DNA of 64,000 nt, taken from the NCBI RefSeq assembly GCF_020080835.1, contig NC_058166.1, forward strand, positions 2,542,001 to 2,606,000. The letters run 5' to 3'. The notes beneath the pieces were generated by a model. That model did not search any database, was not told the DNA's origin, and was given only the letters and a program-made list of their open reading frames with translations. This stretch comes from Cotesia glomerata. Its lineage: Eukaryota; Arthropoda; Insecta; Hymenoptera; Braconidae. The position numbers were made by a program, and so were the translations under genes. Positions 11,534 through 23,378 of the stretch are shown piece by piece (within the stretch, counting starts at the first letter, position 1; every line of letters starts with the position of its first letter).

Positions 11534-12589
11534 TATATATATATATATATATATTCAATAATAAATAAATTTTTATTTTTAAATTCTAAATAACTGCGGG
11601 TTTAACGCAATGTCGCGGTTCTTTTTTTGTCCCATGACTGCACTCATTATGCACTTTCTTCTTCTCTTTATTATTCTGTAGTCACAGATGTCGGTAACAT
11701 CAAAGTTAATATGTATTTTTGTCGTAACAAATTGGTGTATTGAAAAAAATTTCGTTTCAGCGCCATTGAATTTTTAACTCACTGATATATAAATCATAAA
11801 TTTTTCTAAATTGAGATACTACGACGAAACGGTAACAAAATTTCAAAATTTCACATTTTAGACGAAAATTTACTGTTTAAAAAAATTTTTTACAATTTAC
11901 AGTCGTATTTTTATCAAAGCTTATAAAATTTAAAAAAATAAATGTGATAAATGAGCGAGAGCATAATGAATGAAATTATAGCACTTGATTTTTTTTTCGC
12001 ACTATTTATAAGGCTCAGAAATATCCTGAAGCGTCCGGGCCCGAGCAAACAACAAAAAATGAAAATTATTTAAATGAAACGTCAACATATAAATTGCATC
12101 GATTTAAAACTCAGCTACCTCGGAGTGAATCAGCAATTCAATAACCATCGTAACTACCCATCGACACTCAATGTAACCAGCGAGTCATGATCGCCTACCA
12201 TCTTGACATATCACTCCTGCATCAGCTCACAATTATTTCCATTCGAAGCTTCTTTTCAAACGAAAAGTCATCACTCATCTTCGTCTATACGAGGATAAGA
12301 CCTGTTCTCGTTGTATTGACACGACTGGCATCACAATGAATAAACAAAATGATTCTGCAGTTATCAAGGGCCTGATGTTATTTTGGTTTTTAAATCTTCA
12401 GTTGTGTTATATTGTAGGTTATAAGCCTTCGAATCGGTAATTTTGGACCCTGGGACTTTTATTCCTTTTACTAGAGTTTGGTTTAGTCTTCAAAATTTAT
12501 TACTGATGAATAAAATACGGATAAGTTGTATAATAAGTACACTTTTGTTGGGGAAAATAATTGGAGAAGCCATGAATTTTCTTACTCAC
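10951..12589. other. AT-rich unique DNA, no gene recognised
   Basis: Apart from the TA tract at 11471-11554, no repeat, RNA or convincing exon was found. Open frames crossing the TA tract consist of Tyr-Ile runs and are not genes. Confidence 0.5.
11471..11554. repeat. (TA)n microsatellite
   Basis: About 80 bp of TA dinucleotides with a few interruptions (ATTGC, TGC). Confidence 0.95.
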
Positions 12590-13975
12590 TCTTGATCATG
12601 GTGATTTATTGCATGATGATCATCATGGTAATTTTTTTCATGATGATTATTACATGATGATGATAACCATGGTTCTATGAATGATAATCATTATGATGAT
12701 GATCATAATGATTCTTAGCATGATCATGATCCTGATTGTGATTTTTCACAATGATAATAATGTTCATGTTTGCATGATTATGACCATAGTCATGATATTT
12801 TGCATGATAATAAGAATTTCCTACATGAAGATGAATTTCTCATGATAATGCCAGTGATTTTTTGCATACTGATCATCACGAATTTTTGTATTATGATCAT
12901 CATGATAATTCTTAGCATGATCATGATCCTGATAGTTATTTTTCACGATGATAACATTACAAATGCTTTCATGATTATGATCACAGTGATGATATTTTGC
13001 ATGACAATAAAAATTTTCTTCATAAAGATGAATTTTTTATGATAATGACAGTGATTTTTTACATGATGATGATCATGATGATTTTTAGCATGATCATGAT
13101 CCTAATAGTGATTTTTTACAGTGATAGCAATGTTAATGATTGCATGATTATGACCACAATGATGATATCTTGCATGATAATAAGAATTTCCTACATGAAG
13201 ATAAATTTTTCATGATAATAATAGTGATGTTTTGCATGATGATCATCACGATTTTTCGCATTATGATCATCATGATTTTTCGTATAGTGATCATCATGAT
13301 TTTTCGCATGATTATCATCATGATTTTTCGCATGATTATCATCATGATTTTTCGCATGATGATCATCATGATGATTTATGACATGATTATTTTTTGCATG
13401 ATGATGATCATAACGATTCTTAGCATGATCATGATCCTGATTGTGATTTTTCACAGTGATAACAATGTTAATGTTTGCATGATTATGACCACAATGATAA
13501 TATTTTGCATGATAATAAGAATTTTCTTCATAAAGACAAATTTCTCATGATAATGACAGTGATGTTTTGCATCATGATCATCATGATTTTTTGCATGATA
13601 ATCATCATGACGGTTTATTAAATGATAATTATTGCATGACGACCATCATGATGATTTATTACATTATGATTTTTGCATGATGATCATCATCATGATTTTT
13701 TGCGTGATGATCATCATGATGATATATGACATGATGATTTTTTGCATGATGATGATCATGATGATTTTTAACATGATTATGATCCTGGTAGTGATTTTCA
13801 ATGATGATAATAATGTAAATGTTTTTATAATTATGATCACAGTGATAATATTTTGCATTATAATAATGATTTCCTTCATATCAATACCTACGATTCTTTT
13901 CATAATAATGACAGTGATTTTTTGCATGATAGTAATGATGATTTTTTTTGTGCCGATGATAATAATAATAATCAA
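12590..13975. repeat. ATCATGAT minisatellite with higher-order repeats
   Basis: 1.4 kb built from ATGATGATCATCATGATTTT-like words. Between about 13250 and 13370 it is a clean 24-bp tandem repeat (TGATCATCATGATTTTTCG core). A longer unit containing GCATGATCATGATCCTGAT recurs at about 12719, 12917, 13091, 13426 and 13774, and each recurrence is followed by a similar block. Met/Ile- or His/Asp/Asn-rich frames on both strands are translations of the repeat. Confidence 0.95.
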
Positions 13976-15050
13976 ACATACTAACCCAAAATATATACCC
14001 AAAAAATTTCCTACACTAGACCAGTTTATTAGCCCGGTATCATTTACATCTTAGATCCTCGCCTGCAGACATCATTTACCGTCTCTAAGCCTCTAAATCA
14101 CAATTACCAGCTACCAACTACCAACCCCCGCCTCTGAAAAAGAACCGAAAGGTTGAATCGGGATGGTTAGATCGTTGATGGAATCGAATACAAGACATTT
14201 CAATAAAGAGCTGGCACAAAAAAAATCTAATGACGACGGTAGCATTCAAGGCCATTATCAATGATTACGGTGTTTGGGTTCCGAGGAAACCAATGTCGAC
14301 TCAACTACTGTCCGGTCATCCTCATCCGGCTCCTTGATGAGTCCCATCAGAACCTCGTATTAAAAATAAATAAATGTATTAAAGTATGAACAAGTATGAG
14401 TATGACTATCTCTCTTTCTCCTTTGACGAATGCGGTAGGTTTTAGTTGATTTACGCTGGATTTATTTTCGATTCCCTCTGGCTCCTGTTATTCATTCACC
14501 TGACGAGCGAGGCCGCTGCCAATCGACGTTTATTACCGGTAGCGAGTCTAGTAATCATCTTAATGATAGATAATAAAAGGTTAGATTGACCCTTTTTCAT
14601 TCTTATACCCATCGATTTTTGATTCGTCTTCTTAAATATTAAAGAATGCCTAAGCGAGTGACAAAAACAGGATAATTTTTCGACAAATCATGCACAGGCT
14701 TGATTCAAAAGTAACAAATAGAATCTCTGAAGCAGAACAAAGAAACAATGAAGCCTAAAATATATTGTTGGACGCCCGTGAGCGCGTTAGACAAAAGAAT
14801 AAAATCGTTTACTCTTAACGTCAGTCTCCACTGGTGGTCCCGGCTCCGACTACGTACCAACCGACGTTTGACGTCCGGATCATTTGTCAAGTCGTCGATC
14901 TGCCGATCTCCACTCCCGATTACCATATTTTAACGCCAACTCCCAGTAGCTTCTGGATCCATCAGCTACTGGTTACTCGGCTCAAATTTATCATCATCCA
15001 ACGGTTTTATCATTTACGCTACTCTTTATTGGCTTACCACTTTTTGCATT
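13976..15050. other. Unique DNA, one possible retroposed 3' end
   Basis: Near 14200, TTTCAATAAAGAGCTGGCAC precedes a run of A, a polyadenylation-like arrangement. The rest is moderately GC-richer non-repeat DNA. Open frames at 14705-15109 overlap on both strands and show no domain. Confidence 0.3.
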
Positions 15051-15640
15051 TGATTCCGTGTAAAAAAAAAAAGTTCCGAAAACATTCCGAAGAAAAGTTC
15101 CGATTATGAGACGATCAGGAACATTTTTGAAATAAGATTCAATACATGAAAATTTTCAGATATTTTGAGCTCTTAGATCGACAAAAAGCTCCAAAGTATT
15201 TCACGGAATATTTTGAGAATTGTTTTAAAGTTACTTGCACACTTTTAGGTGAATGAAAAACTTCAAATTTTATTGCAAAAGCTTTTATTAAAAAACAATT
15301 CTCAGGAACTTTTCTGGAACATTTTGAAAAACAAGAACAGAATAAGTTTTCATATTTTTCTCAGCGTTCAAATTCGTTTGTTATCTTTAAAATGCCCTGC
15401 GGAACAATTCTGGAACTCTTTAGGAAGAGTATTAAAAAAATTTATTTACCAACTTTTGAGTAACTAAAAATTTGAAATTTTAAAAATTTTTTAGGAACTT
15501 CTCTGGAACATTTTCGAAATGAGATTCAAAACATTAACCACCCGCGGAAAACTTTGAAGCTTTTTGTTGATCTAAGAGCTCAAAATATATGAAAATTAAT
15601 AGGATTTTGTTAAAGCTAGCTTTTAAAATCAAATTATAAC
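15051..15640. repeat. Foldback repeat built on GGAACATTTT words
   Basis: The left part around TATTTTGAGCTCTTAGATCG (about 15160-15190) is inverted at the right around GATCTAAGAGCTCAAAATA (about 15570-15595). The interior repeats TTCTGGAACATTTTGAAA-like words. Its start (CCGTGTAAAAAAAAA then GTTCCG words) parallels the start of the satellite at 18941, which uses GTCCC words. Confidence 0.65.
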
Positions 15641-15734
15641 TTATGGAATGCTAAGTACCAGTTACATTGATGAAGAATACAAAAGGGATTTTTTGTTATT
15701 TTTTAGTGAAAATTTGATCGATGATCTAGAAAAT

Positions 15735-17490
15735 TGACCTTTTTATTAGCTTCACCTGTATGTTTGTAACCGACTCCTTTGGATTTGATTTTGACCCATT
15801 TCAAGCGGTCAGGTTTCATTTAAACTTCGTAGACTTATCGAGGACTGATGACAATACACTAATTTGATAAGATTATTCCATTATTTAATTTGCGGAATAA
15901 GATTTGTTAGTTTATATAACCTTCATCTAGTCGATAAGGCAAGAATTGATGTTAATTATAATTTCCAATTATTATCTTTAACCGATTTATCTGATATTAA
16001 CAAATTTTCAAATACCAAAGAAAATTTTAATCTAACAAAATAAGCAAGAATTTGAATCTACAATTTTTGAGGAAAGAGCCTTGTTTGCTATTGTAATGAA
16101 TTGTGATTGAGCTACCGATTAATTTTGCTCTAATAAAAATAATAGTTTAAAAAAAAACTAAAAAATCACGCTTTTTATAAATATACCAAACTAAAAAGTA
16201 GAAAATAAATAATAGTTTAAAAAAACTAAAAAACACTTTTATAGGAAACCAATCTAAAAAATAGAAAATAAATTTTAATGAATTTGAATTAAGAATAGTG
16301 TAAAAAATTTTAATAAATATAAATTAATAATAATGTAAATAAGAAAAAAATGTATTTTATTTCAATAAAAGCGTGGGGTGCTTTTTAAGATATCGAAATG
16401 ATAATCCTTCTACTCATATCTGTCAATAAAATCCACAAATTCGGTAGAATCTGGCGCCAAGTTCCGTTCAAATCTGCTGTAAACGGAGCGCCAGACTACC
16501 GACTGTATTTACTGTAAGCAGAACGGTATTTTGAGGTTGCAAAATTTTATTTAATTCTACCGTACTTTTTTTTCCTAAATTGTATATTATAACAGTAATT
16601 CATACTTTATTTGACTGTTCTTAATTAATTATATTCACTTATAACAATTAATCTACTTGAAATTATTAAATTTAATCAGCACAAACTATAGCAACGCAAA
16701 AATTTCGATCCTGACTTTTTTTCGATGGGCAAAGTGATCTGCCACAGACTAAATAATTCGAGAATGCATAGTAATCCTTCATTAGATGGGAAACTACAGT
16801 TAAAAATAGATATTTCACAGCTTGCATCTACACCCGCCAGGGTGCGCTGGAATTATTTTTACATAAACTGTAGTTTCAAGGGGATAGTTTGCTATAAAAA
16901 ATGCAACCAACGCGAGATTTAATTAAGTTGGTACCCATTGTAAATTTTATTATAATTACAAAAATACTAAAATCAGAACAAAAACAGTTTCACTGTAAAA
17001 AATCGCGTCAAGTCCACATTCATAAGACTATTAAGAAAAAAATTTGTTTTTTCTTTACAAAAATATATAAAATAAAAAATAAAAATCCAAGTAACCGATA
17101 TTATTGTTTATGATTCTCGGAAATTAAAAAAAATTTTGTTATAAATTTAAAAATTAAGAAAAAAATTTTGGAACGTACTTGGTGTGCGTCATTGTGTATT
17201 TCAATTTTTTTCAATTTTGCAACCGCGCACACTAAATACGTTCCAAACTTTTTTTTTAATTTTTAAATTTGTAACAAAATTTTTTTTAATTTCCGAAAAT
17301 CATAAACAATCATATCGGTTACTTGGATTTTTTAATTTTTTTATTTTATATATTTTTGTAAAGAAAAAAACAAATTTTTTTTTCTTAATAGTCTTATGAA
17401 CGTGGACTTGGCGCGATTTTTTTACAGTGAAATTATTTTTGTTCGGATATTTATAACTACTGACACAATACACCCCATTATTCTATACAC
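15735..17490. repeat. Family B copy 3, interrupted by family A
   Basis: It begins TTTTTATTAGCTTCACCTG and proceeds through the family B body to TAAAAGCGTGGGGTG (about 16365) and TACTCATATCTGTCAATAAA. There family A is inserted (16433-17446). Family B resumes with ATTTATAACTACTGACA, matching GTTTATAACCATTGACAACA at about 38462. Confidence 0.8.
16433..17446 (+). mobile_element. Family A element, copy 2
   Basis: Left terminus CCACAAATTCGGTAGAATC with a subterminal hairpin (CTGGCGCC...GGAGCGCCAG). Then comes about 500 bp of unique body, then a foldback ending TGTTCGG. AT lies on both sides, and the empty site CAATAAAATGTTTATAAC is at about 38453. Length is about 1.01 kb. No transposase. A 65-codon frame in the body recurs in other copies but is broken in them. 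Confidence 0.85.
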
Positions 17491-17940
17491 GTGATAAAAA
17501 TTTTATCTAATTTTGAACTCTGCTTCTTTTACGCTAAATATTAACTTTTACGCTAAATATTGACTCTCCTATTAGTCCATCCCAAGATCACCGGTGCTGA
17601 TTGATCTAATTCCAAAGCCAATTCACTGGATAATCGCCAATCACTTGCTCTTGAAAACTTTTTTTTGACCAAAGATGCGTTTGTAGGAGTCAATAAAGCT
17701 TTGATAGTTCCTTCTTCAAAGCTTCCTGGGTATGGTAAACCTTTCAGAGAATTATATAACACCAATCGATCGGGAATTGCAATACTAAAGCGCTGATTAG
17801 ATGCTTCTCTAGTGGGGGAGTAAGGCTTCAGTATCGTTTTTTTTTTAAATAGTCAAGGGCTAATTCAATCCCTGAAATTTCTGAAAGTGGTGGTCCGAAA
17901 AAAGGCTGGATTGGTTCTGCGACCCAGAGTTTCGGGTAAT

Positions 17941-18359
17941 AAATAAATTTTTTTATCTCAGGAATGTGGACAAGATAGGATCATAATAACAAATTACATT
18001 ATTATTTCTGCGACGTTTCGGTCATTTATTTGACCTTCCTCAGGCATCTGAAAATTTCACATGTTAATAACCACCAACATAACATAACAATTGTTACAAA
18101 TACAATATTTACCATAGTACGAATTCTAACAATCACTATCTTACATTGTACAGTTGCCTTAGTCATATGAATCTTTACAGAATTAATAAAACTGGTAAAT
18201 TTATTAATTAATTACAAACTCCAGAAATAAAGTCAACACGACACTTATAAAAATTGTTAATTGCATGGCACCAATTAGCCCGCCTCCAAAACATTAGGTA
18301 CATGAATCATACTATACAATCTAAAAACATCTGTCATCTATACTAGCGCCAAATAACCC
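17941..18359 (-). mobile_element. Penelope-like element fragment with 12-bp target duplication
   Basis: Flanked by exact 12-bp direct repeats GTTTCGGGTAAT (17929-17940 and 18360-18371). On the minus strand it contains TGCCTGAGGAAGGTCAAATA, then ATGACCGAAACGTCGCAG, a hairpin block characteristic of Penelope-like (and related) retroelement ends. There is no reverse transcriptase or GIY-YIG coding, so this is a short terminal fragment or nonautonomous derivative. Confidence 0.65.
18010..18050 (-). ncRNA. Hammerhead-ribozyme-like core
   Basis: On the minus strand: CTGAGGA (18037-18043), a 5-bp stem GGTCA/TGACC with loop AATAAA, then GAAAC and GTC (18012-18019). The hammerhead core is CUGANGA, stem II, GAAA, stem III, then a UH cleavage site. 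All fixed core bases are present. Stem I (TGC/GCA) and stem III are very short, as reported for Penelope-like hammerheads. Activity is untested and may require dimers. Confidence 0.45.
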
Positions 18360-18510
18360 GTTTCGGGTAATTTTCGGTGGGTGATTGGATCACGTCGTTA
18401 GGATCTTGATCAGGTTTTTTTGTAGTTGATCCTTGGTTGAGAGAACCTAGGTAGCTGAATGGATACTTGGATTGACAGTTTGAACTTACTGTCAGAGTAG
18501 CTGCGACCTG

Positions 18511-18940
18511 CACCAAAAAAGTATTTTTTAATAATTTTGATTCTAATAAATCAGCGATACTTTATTAATAATTATTTAATAAATATGAAATATAGTGACG
18601 AATAGAACAATTTTATTTCAAATGACTAAAAAAAAATAATTTTTTTTTTTTACCATTGCACTTTCGTTTGGAAATATCTAAAAAATTGCTAAATTAAAAA
18701 ATTATCTCACTTTTTTTAAAATATCTCAAAATATATTTCACAAAAAAGTTCACAAAAAATTTTACATTTGTAAAAATTATAGAGAGTAAAATTATTATCA
18801 ATTTTTATAGAGAATAATTTTTTATCCTTCCTTTTTTTTGAGCAATGGAGCGCGTCAAAGTTGAATCAAAGTTACTGTAAGAGCTAAAAATTTTATAATG
18901 ATTTTTTACGTATACAGTAAAAAATTTTGCGTCATTACCC
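18511..18940. other. AT-rich DNA, no feature recognised
   Basis: T-rich and A-rich stretches only. If the minus-strand remnant is spliced, this would be its upstream intron. Confidence 0.4.
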
Positions 18941-20170
18941 GTGTAAAAAAAAATTGTCCCAAAAATGTCCCAAGCTTGGGACATCCAAACGTGACACAAT
19001 TTGGGACATTTTTGGGACAATTTTGGGACATCTTAGAAATAAACAGAAATTTTAAAATAGTGCATTTAAGTAATTTTACGTATTTTTTTAAAGATTTTCA
19101 AAGAACGTCGTCAATTTTATGACAATTTTAAACGTTTATTAAATGATTTAAGAAAAAATAATTTATTTTTGCACAGCTGTAAATTTGTCTAGAAATTTAT
19201 GGATAAAACATTTATTGACCATTTTTGGGACAATTTAAGGACATTTTCGAAACATTTTTTGGACATTTTCAAAACATTTTTTGGACGTTTTTAATTATTT
19301 TTAGGACAATTTTGAACATTTTTCAAATGATTTTAAGAAAGACAATTGTTTTTTTCACGGTTGCAGATACATCATAAAATTAATGAATGAAAAATGTTAG
19401 GACAATTTTGAGACATTTTCAAAACATTTTTTGGACGTTTTTAAATATTTTTAGGACAATTTTAAACGTTTTTCAAATGATTTTAAGAAAGACAATTGTT
19501 TTTTGCACGGTTGCAGATACATCATAAAATTAATGAATGAAAAATTTTAGGACAATTTTGGAACATTTTTGGGACAATTTTAGGACATTTTCGGAACATT
19601 TTTTGGACGTTTTTAAATATTTTTAGGACAATTTTGAACGTTTTTCAAATGATTTTAAGAAAGACAATTGTTTTTTGCACGGTTGCAGATACATCATAAA
19701 ATTAATGAATGAAAAATTTTAGGACAATTTTGGGACATTTTTGGGACAATTTTAGGACATTTTAAAAATATTTTTAGGACATTCTTTAAATCTTTTGAGG
19801 ACAATTTGAAACGTTTTTCAAATGATTTTGAGACAATTGATTTTTTCACGGATGTAGATACATCCTAAATTTAATGAATGAACAATTTTAGGACATTTTT
19901 GAGACATTTTAAAAATATTTTTAGGAAATTTTTTGGACATTTACAAAACATTTTAAAAATATTTTTAGGACAATTTAGAACGCTTTTCAAATTATTTTAA
20001 GAGAGACAATTGTTTTTTGCAAGGTTGTAGATACATCATACAATTAATGGATACAAAATTTTAGGACAATTTCGGGACAATTTTAGGACATTTTTGGGAC
20101 AATTTTAGGACATTTTCAAAACATTTTTTGGACATTTTTAAATATTTTGAGCACAATTTTGAACGTTTTT
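18941..20170. repeat. GGGACA/GGACAATTTT satellite, about 170-bp unit
   Basis: Short words (TTTTAGGACAATTTTGGGAC and variants) are embedded in a longer unit. Its landmark GACAATTG...CACGGTTGCAGATACATC occurs at 19341, 19491, 19663, 19832 (diverged) and 20005, with spacings of roughly 150-174 bp. It opens with a short palindrome ATGTCCCAAGCTTGGGACAT (18966-18985). The minus-strand Lys/Ser/Cys-rich frame is repeat translation. Confidence 0.9.
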
Positions 20171-21718
20171 CAAATTTTTCTAATTTGCTGTTTTGCACTT
20201 TGCTGTTTTGATTTAACAGAGTAAATGTTAAATTTACACATAAAAGTTTAAAATATTTAACACTAAGTTTTTTGACGAAAAATTTTTTACTCTGTGTAAA
20301 ATACATTTAAAATTAATTTTGACGGATAAATATTTCTTAAAAATTTATTAAGTATTTTTTAGAGTAAAATAAAAGATCTTCGACAAAAAAAATATTTTTA
20401 TTTTTGAATTTGGAAAATTAAAAAAATATGGGTAAACTATTAAGAGAGTAAGAAAGAAAAGAGAGTCATTAATTTGCAATAAGATACTTACCAGAAAGAA
20501 AACTTTCAGCTTCATGATGCACATTAACAGACACTGTGGTTGATAAGAGCTGCTATTAGCTTAAATACTTATCAAAAATTATTTTTGGTATGATTAATGC
20601 TATAAAATACAGGGTTTTTTTTTTTTTTTTTTAACGACAAATAGTTTCCAGTTCTTAATTAATAATAAAATTTCACATATTTATAACTTTATTATTGAAA
20701 AATATTTTGTTTTATTGGGACAAAAAAATTATTTAAGCTGTTGGTTTTATAAAAAATTAATTTTAATCGATTTAATGTCTTACAATTATTCATTACGGGC
20801 CATTCTACGTAAAATTTTCTAATTAAAAAAAAATAATTTTTTTTTTCATTATTTTTATTTTTTCTTTACTTACAATTTTTGAAATTACTTATAATTTATT
20901 CGTATTGTGTACATTGGATATTTTTTATCAAAATTTGACATAAAATTAAAAGTATGAGCACTTAAGGCATGCAAATTTAAATTTACTAAAAATTGTCTCT
21001 TTAAACACTTTAAAAATTGAATGATGCAACAAAATAAAAGTAATGATTTGTTTATCAATAAAATATTGAATTTCTCTTGATTTCTCATAAATTGGCGGCC
21101 TCGGTCACAAGAATACTATGCAAGCATTGAAGGTGAAGAGGACGTTTTCTTTAACAATAATGACTGGACATAAATAACCGGCCGACATTTACGCTCGCAT
21201 TGATTAAACCAAACTAATGATTTCACTTTGGTCTTAAAAACCCGCACTAAGCCCATTACACTAGCCCATTACTCACGATTCCGCTGTCATATTGACATTG
21301 ATAGCCCAAAAAATAATTTACATGTTGTGTATGATTTGTGCATCGCATTACCCTATACTTACGTCTTTTACTTCAAAGTATTAATATTAATATAACTTTA
21401 AATGGTATTTCCTCGTTTATTTTTACTTTTTTCGTCAAGTAGCTATGCGATGACTTAATCTAGGAATTTACTTTAAGCTTGTCAATGTCAGGCTGACTTA
21501 TTTTACCCCTTTTATTAGGCTACTTATCAGACTCCACAGTCCGGCTTTAGATATACTTAAATGTCACTGAGTATTAGGTCCAGAAGAAACTTATTTTCTG
21601 CCATTTTCATTGCTGTATTATTTCCAGCTTTTAAGTAAGATAACAGCTCCAAATATTGAACAGTTTAGATAAAATGAACAATTTTATTTAAATTTGGATT
21701 ACTCACAGCCAAGTACTA
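20171..21718. other. AT-rich DNA, no gene recognised
   Basis: Homopolymer-rich sequence to about 21070, then slightly more balanced unique sequence to 21700. No RNA gene, repeat boundary or supported exon. Confidence 0.45.
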
Positions 21719-22290
21719 AGGTAAAAGCCCCCATTATTGACACTATAAGAGTGATCATGAATATTTGAATTTTTTTATCGTGTTTCAAATTCATATTGTC
21801 AACTTTTTTTTCTATAGGACACCTTCATCATTGTTTTTACTTATATAATTTAATTAATTAACTTTAATAGCAATAAATTTGATAGTAATTATATCAACTT
21901 AAAACCAACAGATCGAATGTATGTATTATTGACAGCGCAAAAAATTCAAAGAGCCGATTATTGACATACAATTGACCCTATTATTGACAGGTCTTTTATT
22001 GCAGTTAAATTTATATTAACAATAATCATTTTTACTAACTAATGTAAAACTATCAATAATTTTTATTATTTTAAAATTCGTTTAAGACCTAGTTTTTCTA
22101 TATTTTTTACCAGGTTTTTTTTTTAGCAATTTTTTCTAGTCTCAAATACTTTGATTCTTTTAAAATCACATTACAGTATGTAAACATTAATACGTTGAAA
22201 TGTATGTTGAGGAGGTTAGGTTAACTTACATTATGGCCTATGTCGTTAGTTGACGCGTTAATTTTTGTGTCCCCATCATTGACATCCGCT
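21719..22290. mobile_element. Family C MITE, copy 2 (right end lost)
   Basis: Starts AGGTAAAAGCCCCCATTATT after a TA and carries the same recurring ATTATTGAC motif (near 21733, 21937, 21959, 21973) as copy 1. The right terminal repeat is not present. Only a degraded GTCCCCATCATTGACAT remains near 22270. Confidence 0.65.
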
Positions 22291-22363
22291 ATTTTAAAAT
22301 TAATTTTAACTCGATATAGTATAAATAAATGATTTTATATGGAGGAAAACCTTTATTATTAAA

Positions 22364-23321
22364 TAAAATTTTATTTAATTCGACGGTACTTCTTGTTCCT
22401 AAATTTTATATTGTAACAGTAATTCATACTTCATTTTACTGATATCAATTAATTATATTCAATTATAACCATTAATTTACTTGAAATTATTAAATTTTAT
22501 CAGCACAAACTATAGCAAGCTCAAAAATTTCGATCCTGACTTTTTTTCGATGTAAAAAGTGACATGCCACAGACTAAGTAATTCGAGAATGCATAGTAAT
22601 CCTTCATTAGATGGGAAACTACAGTTAAAAAAATATATTTCACAGCTTGTATCTACACCCGCCAGGGTGCGCTGCAATTATTTTTACATAAACTGTAGCT
22701 TCAAGAGGATAGTTTGCTATAAAAAATGCAGCCAACTTGAGATTTAAGTTAGTACCAATTGCAAATTTTTATTATAATTACAAAAAATACTGAAATCCGA
22801 ACAAAAACAGTTTCACTGTAAAAAAATCGCGCCAAGTCCACGTTCATAAGACTATTAAGAAAAAAAAAATTTTTTTTTTCTTTACAAAAAGATATAAAAT
22901 AGAAAAATTAAAAAATCCAAGTAACCGATATGATTGTATATGATTTTTGGAAATTAAAAAAAAATTTTGTTGTAAATTTAAAAATTAAGAAAAAAATTTT
23001 GGAACGTACTTGGTGTGCGTCATTGTGTATTTTAATTTTTTTAAAGTCCTAATAAATAGATTTTACAAATTTCATTAAAAGTAAAATATTTTGCAACCAC
23101 GCACACTAAATACGTTCCAAAATTTTTTTTTTAATTTTTAAATTTACAACAAAATTTTTTTTAATTTCCGAAATTCATATACAATCATATCGGTTACTTG
23201 GATTTATTAATTTTTCTATTTTATATCTTTTTGTAAAGAAAAAAAAAATTTTTTTTTTCTTAATAGTCTTATGAACGTGGACTTGGCGCGATTTTTTTAC
23301 AGTGAAACTGTTTTTGTTCGG
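22364..23321 (+). mobile_element. Family A element, copy 3 (left end truncated)
   Basis: Begins inside the element at AAAATTTTATTTAATTC, lacking the terminal hairpin. It then has the body and a complete foldback (about 22798-23321) ending TTTTTGTTCGG followed by AT. The foldback alone is about 525 bp with nearly complementary arms. Confidence 0.85.
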
Positions 23322-23378
23322 ATTAGAAGATACATCAATACAAATAATATAATTAAACTCATCCTCATTGCTTTCATA

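Larger units (their letters stand above)
17553..18507 (-). pseudogene. Unrecognised spliced coding remnant, broken by a Penelope-like insertion and a frameshift
   Basis: On the minus strand a splice-acceptor-like TTTTTTGGTGCAG (ending at 18508) precedes an open frame. It runs to 18372, is interrupted by the insertion 17941-18371 (one target-duplication copy included), and resumes in the same frame at 17940. It meets a stop just after a run of ten A (minus strand) at 17837-17846. One extra A there would keep the frame open to a TAG at 17553-17555, so a single-base indel is likely. Amino-acid composition is balanced and protein-like (the C-terminal part contains DWRLSSELALELDQS). About 170 codons remain. 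I do not recognise the family, and no full domain is visible. It may be a host gene exon or an endogenised foreign gene. Confidence 0.5.

Noticed and set aside
11471..11554. Regulatory TATA cluster
   Set aside because: It is a simple TA microsatellite with no adjacent gene.
13140..14054. Met/Ile-rich and His/Asp-rich open frames of up to 140 codons
   Set aside because: They are translations of the ATCATGAT minisatellite, overlap on both strands, and have no start context or domain.
16725..17113. Recurring 60-70-codon frames in family A (also at 22559, 37623, 59344)
   Set aside because: The frames coincide with the shared family A body and foldback, do not extend or splice, and are broken in other copies. 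They are repeat shadows.
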